From: Amycolatopsis nalaikhensis
GTDB lineage: Bacteria > Actinomycetota > Actinomycetes > Mycobacteriales > Pseudonocardiaceae
Assembly: GCF_030264295.1 (NCBI RefSeq)
Contig: NZ_CP127173.1
Location: forward strand, 2,425,501 to 2,489,500
Length of the DNA stretch: 64,000 nt
Direction of reading: 5' to 3'
Shown one piece after another: positions 1 through 8,639 of this stretch. Made by a program: the position numbers and the translations under genes. A model generated the notes under the pieces. It saw nothing but the letters and a program-made list of their open reading frames with translations. It searched no databases and was not told the origin of the DNA. Position 1 is the stretch's first letter. Every line of letters starts with the position of its first letter.

Positions 1-274
1 GGTGCAGCTTGCCCATCTTGGTCAGGTTGATCATCACGGTCAGGTCGCTGACGGTGAACGTGATCGTCCCGGTGCCGCCGCCGCGCACGCCGGCCAGGTT
101 GTCCATCCGCTCCCACCGGGCGACCTCGACGTCGAGGTCTTCCAGGGCGAGCGCGAACTGGACCCGCTGCACCAGGTCGTCCGGTGGCGGGTCCAGCTCG
201 TCGAGGAAGCGGCCGACGTCGGCCAGGATCCGCTCGTCGGAGAAGGCCTCTCCAGGCGCCCCGAGGTCGTTCAT
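1..274 (-). CDS. Sigma-factor partner protein, partial (C-terminus outside window)
   Basis: Only the first 91 codons are present; the gene runs off the left edge. Its ATG overlaps the stop of the upstream sigma-factor gene as ATGA, so the two are translationally coupled. The visible part is acidic, with a helical segment containing LVQRVQFALALEDLDVEVAR and then a TVSDLTVMINL beta-like stretch. There is no signal peptide, membrane segment or Cys/His cluster. I recall this type of small protein lying between a sigma factor and a CHAT-domain gene in actinomycetes, which would suggest a sigma-associated regulator; that is inference from context. Function otherwise unknown. Confidence 0.75.
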   Translation of the reverse strand, partial: MNDLGAPGEAFSDERILADVGRFLDELDPPPDDLVQRVQFALALEDLDVEVARWERMDNLAGVRGGGTGTITFTVSDLTVMINLTKMGKLH

Positions 275-876
275 CGGCTTCCCCCTTCACTGGCGAGGAG
301 ATCGCGCATCTGGTCGAGGCAGCGCCCCCTGGTCGGGCCGACGCTGCCGCGTGGCATGCGCAGCGCCTCGGCGACGAGCTGGTACTCCGCGCGGCCCGCG
401 AGGACGGTCAGCCGGAGCAGTTCCTGACAGCGGTGGGGCAGCCGGACGAAGGCGCGCCAGACCCGGCGGTCGCGGTCGGCGCGGACGGCTTCGTCTTCGG
501 GTGCCGGTTGGGTGCTCGGCATGGATTCGGCGACTTCGTCGCTCAGCGGCACGGGCTGCATGCGGCGGCCGAAGGGGTGGGTGGCCTCGCGGCGGGTGGT
601 GGTGATCAGCCAGGCGGCGAGGGCTTTGGGGTCGCGGAGCTTGCCGAGCTGGCTGAACAGCGCGAGCCAGACGGTCTGGACCACGTCCTCGGCGACCGAG
701 CGGTCGAGGCCGTTGGCCCTGGCGACGTGCCAGACGAGCGGGGTCAGCTCCGCGACGAGGCGGTCCATCGCCCGGCGGTCGCCCGCACGGGCGGCCCGCA
801 TGCAGGCGGCGTGCAGCTCGGCGCCGGTCAGGCCCTCCCAAGGCGGGTCCACCTCTGTGGTTTGCACGTCGGTCAC
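271..876 (-). CDS. Sigma-70 family (ECF-like) RNA polymerase sigma factor
   Basis: About 201 aa. Region 2 is seen around residues 40-100, with the typical DVVQTVWLALF helix followed by DPKALAAWLITTTRRE. A short acidic linker leads to region 4 (LPHRCQELLRLTVLAG, then VAEALRMPRGSVGPTRGRCL, the helix-turn-helix). I chose the GTG at 876 because GAGGGG lies 8 bases upstream; longer in-frame starts have no ribosome site and give a low-complexity N-terminus. It is coupled to the downstream partner gene by ATGA. No anti-sigma gene with a zinc-binding motif is visible in the window. It should direct RNA polymerase to an unknown regulon. Confidence 0.88.
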   Translation of the reverse strand: MTDVQTTEVDPPWEGLTGAELHAACMRAARAGDRRAMDRLVAELTPLVWHVARANGLDRSVAEDVVQTVWLALFSQLGKLRDPKALAAWLITTTRREATHPFGRRMQPVPLSDEVAESMPSTQPAPEDEAVRADRDRRVWRAFVRLPHRCQELLRLTVLAGRAEYQLVAEALRMPRGSVGPTRGRCLDQMRDLLASEGGSR

Positions 877-1301
877 CGTAGCTGCCCCTCTTCGGAAGAG
901 TCTTCGAGTCGGCAATGGCAGTATCGCGGGTCCTTCGGGGGGAAGGAGCGTGCAGGTGGATCTCGGATACATCAAGGTCACTTACTTCGTCGGTCGCGCT
1001 CGTCGGTCACATCGCTGCGGGAGGTACCGGCCGACGCGGGCGGGTGGACCCGCGCCGGCCGATACTCCCCTCCCTCAAGGGCCCGCTCCCCAACGGACCC
1101 CGCCGGATGTCCCCTCCCCCGAAAGGCACCCGGCCGACGGTGTCCGGAAGCCCCCTCGGCTCCCGGCCACCGCGTTTCCTTCGAACCCGACACCCCCTGT
1201 CGCGTTCTTCGTGCTGGCTGCTCCACAGGACGCAATGGGGCCGCCGCCAGATACACGAACGGCCGAACTTTTTTGAAGATCGACGGACAGCGGGTGGTTG
1301 A
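877..1301. other. Gene-free stretch upstream of the sigma-factor gene
   Basis: About 425 bases separate the sigma-factor start from the end of the SGNH hydrolase gene. I see no ORF with convincing coding character on either strand. It presumably holds the promoter of the sigma operon. No clear -35/-10 pair or strong hairpin stood out. Confidence 0.5.
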
Positions 1302-1964
1302 TCACGCACAGTGCGGCGCAAGCGTTTGTGCCCACCGCGCATAACCCGCCGGGCCCGGGTGGAAGCGGTCGGACGCGAACGCCGCCGGGTCGAGCAGGGC
1401 CGGGTCCATCGGGACGTGCCGCACGCCGGGGACACGGGCGACGGCGGCGGCCGCGGCGTCGAGCGCGGTCGAGCGGGCCGCGAGCACGTCCCGCAGCGGC
1501 CGCGGCAGCGCCGGGAAGCGGGACATCGGCGGGACCCCGGCCAGGACGACGTCGACCGGGCCGAGCCGCCGTCGCAGCTCGACGACGAGCGCCAGCAGGT
1601 CGCGGCGGTAGGCCGGGGCGGTTCGCAGCTCGATGGTGTCGTTGACGCCGAGGGCGACCACGACGACGTCGGCCGGGTCGACGAGCGGGACCAGCTCGGC
1701 CCGGACCGTCCGCGCGTTGGCGCCGGTGCGGCCGACCGCCTGCCAGCGCACGGCCCGGCCATCGCGGGCCAGCTCGCGAGCGAGGCAGCCGGTGAGCGCT
1801 TCCTCGTGCGTGCGCGCGCCGACGCCGTCCACTGTGGATTCGCCGAGGACGGCCAGGCGGATCGGCTCGCCGTCACCGGGGACCAGGCCTTCGGTGGGTC
1901 CCGCGGCGCCGGGGAGCCGCGGGGTCGTCCGCTTGACGTAGACAGCCTGCGCGAGGAGCACCAT
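1302..1964 (-). CDS. SGNH/GDSL-type hydrolase (esterase/lipase)
   Basis: 220 aa. The family blocks are present: block I as LAVLGESTVDGVGA (the GDS serine motif appears as GES), block III as ALGVNDT (the Asn of SGNH) and block V as DRFHPGPAGYARWA with the catalytic Asp and His. Substrate cannot be read from the sequence; such enzymes are esterases, lipases or acyl-carbohydrate esterases. The N-terminus has a weakly hydrophobic start but no clear signal peptide. Codons for Ser-Thr-Val-Asp in block I contain the palindrome TCCACWGTGGA found elsewhere in the window. The upstream gene on the same strand ends 9 bases before this start. Confidence 0.85.
   Translation of the reverse strand: MVLLAQAVYVKRTTPRLPGAAGPTEGLVPGDGEPIRLAVLGESTVDGVGARTHEEALTGCLARELARDGRAVRWQAVGRTGANARTVRAELVPLVDPADVVVVALGVNDTIELRTAPAYRRDLLALVVELRRRLGPVDVVLAGVPPMSRFPALPRPLRDVLAARSTALDAAAAAVARVPGVRHVPMDPALLDPAAFASDRFHPGPAGYARWAQTLAPHCA
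1828..1838. repeat. TCCACWGTGGA palindrome, copy 1
   Basis: Perfect 11-bp palindrome inside the SGNH hydrolase gene, read in frame as Ser-Thr-Val-Asp with the rare Thr codon ACA. One of five identical elements in this window. Confidence 0.7.
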
Positions 1965-1973
1965 GCCTCGACG

Positions 1974-2585
1974 CTATCCGTGCGCGATCGAGACTTTCGT
2001 CCTGATCAGCGTGGGATCCGCCACGGCGTCGAGCAGGTACGCGGCGACGTCGGCGCGCCGGATCGTGTAGCTGCCGCGGACGTTGCCGTCGAGGCGGTTC
2101 TTGACGGCACCGGTGCGTGAGCCGTTGAGCAGCATCGGCGGCCGGACCACCGTCCAATCGAGATCGGCCGCCATGACCAGGGCTTCTATCGCGCGCATGT
2201 CCGCGTAGCCGTGCTTGAGGACTGCGTTGAGCAGCGGCTTGACCAGCGCGCGGGTGAAGACGCCGTCGCCGTCGGCGTCCAGCCCGCTGGCGCTGACCAC
2301 CAGCAGGCGCTTGGCCCCGGCCGCGATCGCCGCGCGAGCGCCGTCGACGCAGACCGTGGTCGGCTTGCGCTCGCGCGAACCCAGCGCGGAGATGACGGCG
2401 TCGCGGCCTTCGATGGCAGCGGTCAGCTTGTCCTGCTCGTGCAGGCCCGCGACGACGACGTCGGCCGGGACGTGCAGCCGGGCCGGGTCGCGGACCACGG
2501 CCGTGACCTGCCAGCCGCGTTCGCCCGCCTGCTTGACGACCTCGGTGCCGACCCCGCCGGTCGCCCCCAGAACCGTGATCTTCAT
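1974..2585 (-). CDS. NAD(P)-binding SDR-like oxidoreductase (NmrA/atypical SDR)
   Basis: About 203 aa. The protein opens directly with KITVLGATGGVGTEVV, a GxxGxxG dinucleotide-binding loop. VVRDPARL follows the second strand, and DWTVVRPPMLL is typical of atypical short-chain reductases that lack the YxxxK active site. The ATG at 2585 is chosen because GGAGGA lies 7 bases upstream. It diverges from a TetR gene across 84 bp that contain a large perfect inverted repeat, so it is probably the repressor's target and responds to a small ligand. Likely a NAD(P)H-dependent reductase or redox sensor; substrate unknown. Confidence 0.85.
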   Translation of the reverse strand: MKITVLGATGGVGTEVVKQAGERGWQVTAVVRDPARLHVPADVVVAGLHEQDKLTAAIEGRDAVISALGSRERKPTTVCVDGARAAIAAGAKRLLVVSASGLDADGDGVFTRALVKPLLNAVLKHGYADMRAIEALVMAADLDWTVVRPPMLLNGSRTGAVKNRLDGNVRGSYTIRRADVAAYLLDAVADPTLIRTKVSIAHG

Positions 2586-2599
2586 GGTGGTTCCTCCTC

Positions 2600-2641
2600 G
2601 GTTAGTGAACACTCACCAGGTAGGGTGAGTGTTCACTAACC
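2600..2641. promoter_or_regulatory. TetR-type operator: perfect 18-bp inverted repeat
   Basis: GGTTAGTGAACACTCACC at 2600-2617 is repeated as its exact reverse complement at 2624-2641, with a 6-base spacer. Each arm also contains a smaller dyad (AGTG-AA-CACT). The element sits midway between the divergent reductase and TetR genes, overlapping where both promoters should lie. It is the obvious operator for the adjacent TetR protein. Confidence 0.85.
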
Positions 2642-2669
2642 AGGCTGAGAACGCACTCAGGGAGCCGCC

Positions 2670-3233
2670 ATGGGAAGCCGCGAAGAGATCGTCGCCGCGG
2701 CCGCGAAGGTGATGCGCGAGCAGGGCTACGCGCACGCGACCACCAAGGTCATCGCGAAGACGGCGGGTTACTCGGAGGCGATGCTCTACAAGCACTTCCG
2801 CGACAAGACCGACCTCTTCCTCAGCGTGATGGGCGAGGAGCTGCCCGCGTTGGGCGCGGTACTGGGCGAGCTGACCGCCGACCCGGGACGCGCGCCGTTG
2901 CGGGACAACGTCGTCCGCGTCGCCCGGCTCGGCCTGGCCTTCTACCTCGAAGGGTTCCCGATCGCGGTGTCGGTGTTCTCGTCCCGGGAGCTGCTGCGCT
3001 CCCACCGCGAGCGCCTCGGCGGCCACGGCCCGCGTGGGCTGCTCGACGGCGTCGCGAAGTACCTGCGTGCCGAGCAGGCGCTCGGCCGGGTCGACGCGGG
3101 CACCGACGTCGAAGCGGCGGCGGCCCTGCTGCTCGGCGCGTGCTTCCAGCAGGCGTTCCTGGCGACGTTCGAAGAGAGCGAGCCGGCCGACCTCGCCGAC
3201 CGGCTCGCGGACACCCTGCTCGCCGCGCTTTAG
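2670..3233 (+). CDS. TetR/AcrR family transcriptional regulator
   Basis: 187 aa. The N-terminal helix-turn-helix is clear: EEIVAAAAKVMREQGYAHAT, then VIAKTAGYSEAMLYKHFRDK, the TetR recognition helix. The rest is the helical ligand and dimer domain, with no recognisable ligand motif. It starts at ATG 2670 just downstream of a perfect inverted repeat, which it probably binds to repress itself and the divergent reductase. The stop overlaps the convergent GbsR-type gene by 4 bp. Confidence 0.93.
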   Translation: MGSREEIVAAAAKVMREQGYAHATTKVIAKTAGYSEAMLYKHFRDKTDLFLSVMGEELPALGAVLGELTADPGRAPLRDNVVRVARLGLAFYLEGFPIAVSVFSSRELLRSHRERLGGHGPRGLLDGVAKYLRAEQALGRVDAGTDVEAAAALLLGACFQQAFLATFEESEPADLADRLADTLLAAL

Positions 3234-3718
3234 GCGTGCTTCTCCTCGCGGAGCTTGTGCCAGCGCTCGTACATGCCGTTGAGCTCTTCGAGCATGAACG
3301 ACAGGAAGTCCCGCATCTCCGCGAGCCGCTTGCCCGACGGCGTGTCCTCGCCGAGCGCTTCGATGCCGTTCTCGGCCGCGTCGCGCCACATGTTGATCAT
3401 GCGGTCGCGCTTCAGGAAGGTGGCGTACCAGAGGTCGTCGTAGAGGCGGTAGTGGTCGCGGCGCTCGCCGGGCTCGCGCTCCTTGGCGACCAGGCCGATC
3501 TGTTCGAGGTAGCGCACCGCGCCGGAGACGGCGGCCGGGCTGACCGACAGCTGCGAGGCCAGGTCGGCCGCGGTCAGGCGGCCTTCGTCGGTGGTCATCA
3601 GCGCGGCGAACACCCGCGCGGACATGCGCTGCATCCCGATCTGCGAGAGCACGAGCCCGAGGCTCTCGACGTAACGGCGGACGGCGTCTTCGTCTCTCTT
3701 CGTGTCAGGCGTCGTCAT
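3230..3718 (-). CDS. GbsR/MarR-type winged-helix transcriptional regulator
   Basis: 162 aa. The winged helix runs through RLTAADLASQLSVSPAAVSG, AVRYLEQIGLVAKEREPGER and RDHYRLYDDLW. The C-terminal helices (MINMWRDAAENGIEALG, FMLEELNGMYERWHKLREE) form a dimerisation coiled coil. ATG 3718 has GGGAGG 8 bases upstream. It diverges from an ABC exporter operon 93 bp away, a very common arrangement for GbsR-like repressors of drug or lipid exporters. The control of that exporter is inferred from this layout. Confidence 0.9.
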   Translation of the reverse strand: MTTPDTKRDEDAVRRYVESLGLVLSQIGMQRMSARVFAALMTTDEGRLTAADLASQLSVSPAAVSGAVRYLEQIGLVAKEREPGERRDHYRLYDDLWYATFLKRDRMINMWRDAAENGIEALGEDTPSGKRLAEMRDFLSFMLEELNGMYERWHKLREEKHA

Positions 3719-3775
3719 CGGCCCATCCTCCCGTACCCGTCCCCCAAGATCACTCAATCTAGACATTTTCTTAAC

Positions 3776-3791
3776 TTCACAACTTCGTGAA
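3776..3791. promoter_or_regulatory. Inverted repeat TTCAC-N6-GTGAA between divergent regulator and ABC exporter
   Basis: A short dyad in a locally AT-rich intergenic stretch, 20 bases before the ABC ATPase start and inside the likely promoter region. It is a reasonable candidate operator for the GbsR-type protein. The arms are only 5 bp, so chance is not excluded. The ATPase ATG at 3812 has no clear Shine-Dalgarno sequence, so the mRNA may be leaderless or nearly so. Confidence 0.45.
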
Positions 3792-3811
3792 CCAAGTGTA
3801 GCTTCCGAACC

Positions 3812-4708
3812 ATGGAAAACGCCATTTCGGTCATCGACCTGCACAAGTCGTTCGGCCGGACGAAGGCCCTCGACGGCCTCGACCTGCAGGTACCCGCTGG
3901 GGAGGTGCACGGCTTCCTCGGCCCCAACGGGGCAGGCAAGTCGACCACCGTCCGGGTCCTGCTCGGCCTGCTCCACGCGGACTCGGGGGACGTCCGGCTG
4001 CTCGGCGGCGACCCCTGGAAGGACGCCGCGAGCCTGCACCGCCGCCTGGCCTACGTGCCCGGCGACGTCAACCTGTGGCCCAACCTCTCCGGCGGCGAGG
4101 TCATCGACCTGCTCGGGCGGTTGCGCGGCGGCCTCGACGAGAAGCGCCGCGCCGAGCTCATCGAGCGGTTCGACCTCGACCCGAAGAAGAAGGGGCGCAC
4201 GTACTCCAAGGGCAACCGGCAGAAGGTCGCCATCGTCGCCGCGCTCGCGTCCCGCGTCGACCTGCTGATCCTCGACGAGCCGACGTCCGGGCTCGACCCG
4301 CTGATGGAGGCGACGTTCCAGTACGCCATCCAGGAGGAGCGCGAGCAGGGCCGCACGGTGCTGCTGTCCAGCCACATCCTCGCCGAGGTCGAGGCCCTGT
4401 GCGACAAGGTCAGCATCATCCGCAACGGCAAGACCGTCGAGTCCGGCACACTCGCCGAGCTGCGCCACCTGACCCGGACGTCGATCACCGCCGAGCTCGC
4501 CGGGCCGCCGAACGGCCTGACGAAGCTGGCCAACATCCACGACCTCAAGGTCGAGGGCAACCGCGTCCGGTTCGACGTCGAAACGCGCTCGCTCGACGAG
4601 GCCCTGCGCCAGCTGACCGAGGTCGGCGTCCGGAGCCTGGTCAGCCAGCCGCCGACGCTGGAAGAGCTGTTCCTGCGGCACTACACGACCGAGGCGAGCG
4701 CGAAATGA
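3812..4708 (+). CDS. ABC exporter ATP-binding protein
   Basis: 298 aa. Walker A is GPNGAGKST (about residues 38-46), Walker B is [12 protein letters not shown], and the H-loop His is in [13 protein letters not shown]. The signature motif is degenerate ([10 protein letters not shown] in place of LSGGQ), as in many CcmA-like exporter ATPases. A C-terminal extension after about residue 215 is typical of DrrA-like drug-export ATPases. It is followed without gap by its permease (ATGA overlap). It powers export of an unknown hydrophobic compound; the regulator next door suggests induction by substrate. Confidence 0.93.
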   Translation: MENAISVIDLHKSFGRTKALDGLDLQVPAGEVHGFLGPNGAGKSTTVRVLLGLLHADSGDVRLLGGDPWKDAASLHRRLAYVPGDVNLWPNLSGGEVIDLLGRLRGGLDEKRRAELIERFDLDPKKKGRTYSKGNRQKVAIVAALASRVDLLILDEPTSGLDPLMEATFQYAIQEEREQGRTVLLSSHILAEVEALCDKVSIIRNGKTVESGTLAELRHLTRTSITAELAGPPNGLTKLANIHDLKVEGNRVRFDVETRSLDEALRQLTEVGVRSLVSQPPTLEELFLRHYTTEASAK

Positions 4709-6342
4709 CCGCGACCCTTTCGCGCGCCGAAGCCGAGGTCGCGCCCGCGCACGAACTCGCGGGCACCTGGCACCTCACCCGGCTCGCGCTGCGCCGCGAC
4801 CGAGTCGTGCTGCCGATCTGGATCGTGCTGCTCAGCATCGTCCCGGCCAGCACGGTCAAGACGTTCGACCAGTTCTACCCGACGGTCGCCGACCGGCTGG
4901 CCCTGCAGGCGGGCGCGAACACGAACCCGTCCTACGCGCTGCTCTACGGGCCGCCGTTCGACCTGACCACCGCGGGCGGGTTCATCGCCTGGCGCATGTG
5001 CGGGTTCCTCGCGCTGCTCACCGGGCTGATGGTGGTCTTCACCGTCACCCGGCACACCCGCGCCGAGGAGGACACCGGCCGCGCGGAGCTGCTCGCGTCC
5101 GCGGTCGTCGGCCGGTACGCGGCGCTGACGGCGTCGATGTTCGTGGCCGCCGGAGCGAGTGTGCTGATCGGGCTGATCCAGGCGGTCACCATGATCGGCG
5201 CCGGGCTGCCCACCGCCGGGTCGGTGGCCTTCGGCGCGGCGGAAGCGTTGGCGGGCTTGGTGTTCACGGCCGTCGCGGCGGTCGCCGTCCAGCTCGCCGA
5301 ATACTCCCGCACGGCCAACGGGATCGGCACCGCCGTCGTGGGCGCGGCGTTCCTGCTGCGCGGCGCCGGAGACTCCACTGTGGACGCTCGCTGGCTGTCG
5401 TGGCTCTCGCCGATCGGCTGGGTGCAGCAGGTCCGGCCGTTCTCCGGGGAACGCTGGTGGGTGCTGCTCCTGCCAGTCGCGTTCACGCTGGTCGTCGGCG
5501 CGGCCGGGTACTGGCTGCTGCCCCGCCGCGACGTCGGGGTCGGCATCCTCCCGCCGCGACCGGGCCCGGCACGGGCGGCGGCGAGCCTGCGGTCGCCGTT
5601 GGCACTGGCCTGGCGCCTGCACCGCGGGCCGCTCCTCGGCTGGACGATCGGCACGGCGGTCGTCGGCGCGGTGTTCGGCTCGATCGCCAGCGGCATCGGC
5701 GACCTGGTCGGCTCGAGCCCGCAGGCGCAGCAGATCTTCGAACGACTCGGCGGCAGCCACGCGCTGACGCAGGCGTTCCTGGCCGCGATGGCGGGGATGT
5801 TCGCGATGGTCGCGTCGCTGTACGGGATCCAGGCGGCGCTGCGGATGCGGAGTGAGGAGACGGCGATCCGGCTCGAGCCGGTGCTGGCGACGAGCGTCGG
5901 CAAGCTGCGCTGGGCGGGCGGGCACCTGCTGTTCGCGTTCTTCGGCACGGCATTGCTGCTGCTGGTCGGCGGCGTGTTCATGGGACTGGCCAACGGGTTG
6001 CGCACGGGCGACGTCGGCGGCTCGATCGGCGACGCGCTCGCCGGAATGGCGGTGCAGCTGCCGGCGGCGTGGGTGGTGGTCGCGCTGGCGGTGACGATCT
6101 TCGGGCTGCTGCCGGGCTTTTCCGCGGCGGCCTGGGCGGTCGGCGCGCTGGCGCTGCTGCTGAGCCTGTTCGGCCCGGTCGTGAACCTGCCGCAGGCGGT
6201 GCTGGACGTCTCGCCGTTCCAGCACCCACCGAAGCTGCCGGGCCAGGAGTTCACGGCAACCCCGCTCGTCTGGCTCTCGGCGGTCGCGGTCGTCGCGTTG
6301 GTCGCGGGGCTGGTCGGCTGGCGACGCCGCGACGTCGGTTAG
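4705..6342 (+). CDS. ABC-2 type exporter permease (large, about 545 aa)
   Basis: The protein has about 12 hydrophobic segments in two similar halves (first half to about residue 270, second half from about residue 300), for example [15 protein letters not shown] and [17 protein letters not shown]. This is the fused double-size permease seen with actinobacterial polyketide or drug exporters, similar in layout to Rv1217c/Rv1218c. ATG 4705 overlaps the ATPase stop, so the two subunits are coupled. It carries one copy of the TCCACWGTGGA palindrome near 5374. Substrate unknown. Confidence 0.9.
   Translation: MTATLSRAEAEVAPAHELAGTWHLTRLALRRDRVVLPIWIVLLSIVPASTVKTFDQFYPTVADRLALQAGANTNPSYALLYGPPFDLTTAGGFIAWRMCGFLALLTGLMVVFTVTRHTRAEEDTGRAELLASAVVGRYAALTASMFVAAGASVLIGLIQAVTMIGAGLPTAGSVAFGAAEALAGLVFTAVAAVAVQLAEYSRTANGIGTAVVGAAFLLRGAGDSTVDARWLSWLSPIGWVQQVRPFSGERWWVLLLPVAFTLVVGAAGYWLLPRRDVGVGILPPRPGPARAAASLRSPLALAWRLHRGPLLGWTIGTAVVGAVFGSIASGIGDLVGSSPQAQQIFERLGGSHALTQAFLAAMAGMFAMVASLYGIQAALRMRSEETAIRLEPVLATSVGKLRWAGGHLLFAFFGTALLLLVGGVFMGLANGLRTGDVGGSIGDALAGMAVQLPAAWVVVALAVTIFGLLPGFSAAAWAVGALALLLSLFGPVVNLPQAVLDVSPFQHPPKLPGQEFTATPLVWLSAVAVVALVAGLVGWRRRDVG
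5374..5384. repeat. TCCACWGTGGA palindrome, copy 2
   Basis: Perfect 11-bp palindrome in the ABC permease gene, read in frame as Ser-Thr-Val-Asp with the rare Thr codon ACT. Confidence 0.7.
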
Positions 6343-6343
6343 G

Positions 6344-6673
6344 TCAGTCGCGCCAGCTGCTGGTCAACGGCAGCAGCGTGGACGTCGAGGTCGGCGTGGT
6401 GGACGTCGGCGACGTGGTCACGGTGACCTCGACGACGCGGGTGGTCGTGGTCGGCGGGGACGTCTCGACCGCGGTCACCGTCGGCGGGGTCGGCACGGGT
6501 GCGGTCACCGTGACCGGCTCCGCGCGCGTCGCGCTGGTGGACGGCGGCGCGGTGACTTCGGCGGGCCGCGGGGTGTTGCGGCCGGCGATGAGCAGCGCGG
6601 CCACCAGCAATCCCGTGGCGAAGCCCGCCAACCCGGTCACGGCGGCGGAACCCCAGGTCGGTCGGCCACTCAT
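6344..6673 (-). CDS. Small membrane-anchored Thr/Pro-rich protein
   Basis: 109 aa. One membrane segment lies near the N-terminus (GLAGFATGLLVAALLIAG, about residues 15-32), followed by a long Thr/Pro/Val-rich low-complexity tail (PVPTPPTVTAVETSPPTTTT and similar) that would lie outside the membrane. There is no catalytic domain. It ends one base from the stop of the convergent ABC permease. Function unknown; such tails often span or decorate the cell wall. Confidence 0.65.
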   Translation of the reverse strand: MSGRPTWGSAAVTGLAGFATGLLVAALLIAGRNTPRPAEVTAPPSTSATRAEPVTVTAPVPTPPTVTAVETSPPTTTTRVVEVTVTTSPTSTTPTSTSTLLPLTSSWRD

Positions 6674-6813
6674 CCGGGCACCCCCTCGCCACGCGGAGCG
6701 CAGGTTCGAGGACTAACTCGCGTTGATCTTAACTCTTGTTACAGTCCGTGCACCTTGAGTCTTATCGGCTCAACTTTATTGCGCCCGCCCCGCGCACGTG
6801 TCACCTTGGGGTC

Positions 6814-8046
6814 ATGGGGGCTCTGGGGAACCGCGACTTCCGCCGCCTCTGGCTGGCCGACCTCGCCAGCCAGCTCGGCAGCCGCATCGACGTGCTGGCG
6901 GTGCCGCTGCTCGCGGTGACCACACTCGGCGCGTCGGTCTTCGAGGTGTCGCTGCTCCGGACCGCGGAATACCTGCCCTACCTGGTGCTCGGCCTGCAGG
7001 TCGGCGCGTGGTGCGACCGGGTGCGCCACCGTCCGGTGCTGATCGCCGCGGACCTCGGGCGCGCGCTGCTGATCGCGTCGATCCCGGTGGCCGCGCTGCT
7101 CGGCGTGCTGGGCCTGCCGCACCTGCTGGCCGTCGTCCTCGGGGTCGGGCTGCTGGGCGTGTTCTTCGACATCGCGCACCAGACGTACGTGCCGCGGCTG
7201 GTCTCCCGCGAAGACCTGCCGGACGCCAACGCGCGGCTGCAAACGAACCGCTCGATGGCGGCGGTCGCGGGTCCCGGTGTCGCCGGGCTGATCGTCCAGG
7301 GGCTGGGCAACGCCGCGGCGCTGGCGGTCGACGCCGTCAGCTACCTGTGGTCGGCGCTCTGGCTGCGCCGGATAGAGACGCCGGACGTGCGCCCGGCCGC
7401 CCGGGAGCGGCGGCTGCTGCGTGAGATCGCCGAAGGCCTGCGGGTGGTCCGCGGCAACCGAGTGCTCCTGGCGATCAGCGCGCACGGGGGCGTGTCGAGC
7501 TTCTTCCAGTCGGCCCACCTGGCGATCGTGGTCGTCTTCCTCAGCCGCGACGTCGGGCTTTCGCCGTGGGCGATCGGCCTGCTCGGCACGGCGTCCCTGA
7601 CCGGCGCGCTGGCGGCGGGGCTCACCGCGCGGCGGCTCGGCGAGCGGCTCGGGCAGGCGCGGGCTCTCTGGGGTTCGGCGGTGCTGTTCGGCCTGGCGTA
7701 CCAGCTGTACCCGTTCACCGGACGCGGCTGGGCGCTCGCCTGCTACGTCGTCGCCGGGTTCTTCACCAGCTACAGCGTGATCGTGCTGAGCGTCTTCGGC
7801 CTCGGGTTCCAGCAGACGCTCGCGCCGCCGGAGCTGCTGGGCCGGGTCAACTCGATCTCCCAGACGTTCATCTACGGCGCGGCTCCGCTCGGCAGCCTGA
7901 TGGGTGGCGTGCTGGCGAGCGCGTTCGGGATGCGGGTGACCCTGCACATCGCGGCGGCCGGGGTCCTGGCCTCGGCGGTGCTCATGCTGGGAGCACGTCA
8001 GGCAGGCGACGCCTTGAGCCCGTCGACGACGACCCGGACCAGGTGA
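6814..8046 (+). CDS. MFS transporter (enterobactin/macrolide exporter type)
   Basis: About 410 aa with some 10-12 hydrophobic helices. The start RDFRRLWLADLASQLGSRID and the loop GAWCDRVRHRPVLIAADLGRA (cytoplasmic loop 2-3, here as DRVRHR) are typical of MFS_3 family exporters related to EntS and MefA. I chose ATG 6814, which begins at the family's conserved N-terminus; an upstream extension is polar and unlikely. The 140 bp before it contain locally AT-rich sequence, presumably the promoter. The 3' end overlaps the convergent TetR gene by 49 bp. Probably exports a drug or siderophore. Confidence 0.9.
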   Translation: MGALGNRDFRRLWLADLASQLGSRIDVLAVPLLAVTTLGASVFEVSLLRTAEYLPYLVLGLQVGAWCDRVRHRPVLIAADLGRALLIASIPVAALLGVLGLPHLLAVVLGVGLLGVFFDIAHQTYVPRLVSREDLPDANARLQTNRSMAAVAGPGVAGLIVQGLGNAAALAVDAVSYLWSALWLRRIETPDVRPAARERRLLREIAEGLRVVRGNRVLLAISAHGGVSSFFQSAHLAIVVVFLSRDVGLSPWAIGLLGTASLTGALAAGLTARRLGERLGQARALWGSAVLFGLAYQLYPFTGRGWALACYVVAGFFTSYSVIVLSVFGLGFQQTLAPPELLGRVNSISQTFIYGAAPLGSLMGGVLASAFGMRVTLHIAAAGVLASAVLMLGARQAGDALSPSTTTRTR

Positions 8047-8543
8047 CGGCTCCCGGGCTCGTACCGCTCGGCGGCGAGGCAGCCGACGATCAGCGCCCGC
8101 AGGTCGTCGCCGTCGATGTCGCGGCGGATGGCGCCGGCGGCTTGGGCCCGGGCGAGCAGTTCGGCGAACGCGGCCCGGAACTCCTCGCCCGCCCCGGCCT
8201 TGAAGGCGTGCCCGCTCGACTCGGCGAGGGCGTCGCAGATGGCGCGGTTGAGCGAGGCCTGCTTGATGACGCGCACGAAGTAGTCGACGAAGACGGCCCC
8301 GGGATCCTCGGCGGCCGCGAGCGCGCGGGCCTCCTCGGCGAACTGCTGGATGCGCTCGAGGACGACGGCCTGGAAGAGCGCTTCCTTGCTGGGGAAGTGC
8401 CGGTAGACGGTGCCCGCGCCGACGCCGGCGAGCCGCGCGATGTCATCGAGGGGCACGGCCAGCCCGTCGGCGGCGAACGCCTCCTCGGCGGCGGCCAGGA
8501 CCTTCGCCCGGTTCCGCCGCGCGTCCGCGCGCATCTTCTCCAT
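7998..8543 (-). CDS. TetR family transcriptional regulator
   Basis: 181 aa. The N-terminal HTH reads RAKVLAAAEEAFAADGLAVP, then DDIARLAGVGAGTVYRHFPS, an unmistakable TetR recognition helix. ATG 8543 has GAGGAG about 7 bases upstream. It diverges from the SnoaL-like gene and converges with the MFS gene, so either could be a target. Ligand not predictable. Confidence 0.93.
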   Translation of the reverse strand: MEKMRADARRNRAKVLAAAEEAFAADGLAVPLDDIARLAGVGAGTVYRHFPSKEALFQAVVLERIQQFAEEARALAAAEDPGAVFVDYFVRVIKQASLNRAICDALAESSGHAFKAGAGEEFRAAFAELLARAQAAGAIRRDIDGDDLRALIVGCLAAERYEPGSRHLVRVVVDGLKASPA

Positions 8544-8564
8544 GTTCGTCTCCTCGTTGACAAC

Positions 8565-8608
8565 CGGAACGCTCGCTCCGTATCGTCCTAAGCGGGTGCA
8601 CCGTTCCG
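8565..8608. promoter_or_regulatory. Possible TetR operator region (CGGAACG ... CGTTCCG)
   Basis: In the 96-bp gap between the divergent TetR and SnoaL-like genes, CGGAACG at 8565-8571 is matched by CGTTCCG at 8602-8608, and CGGA-N8-TCCG forms a tighter dyad at 8565-8580. Either could be the operator; the evidence is only symmetry and position. Confidence 0.35.
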
Positions 8609-8639
8609 ATTCAACGCCCAGTCTTCCAGGAGAATTCCG

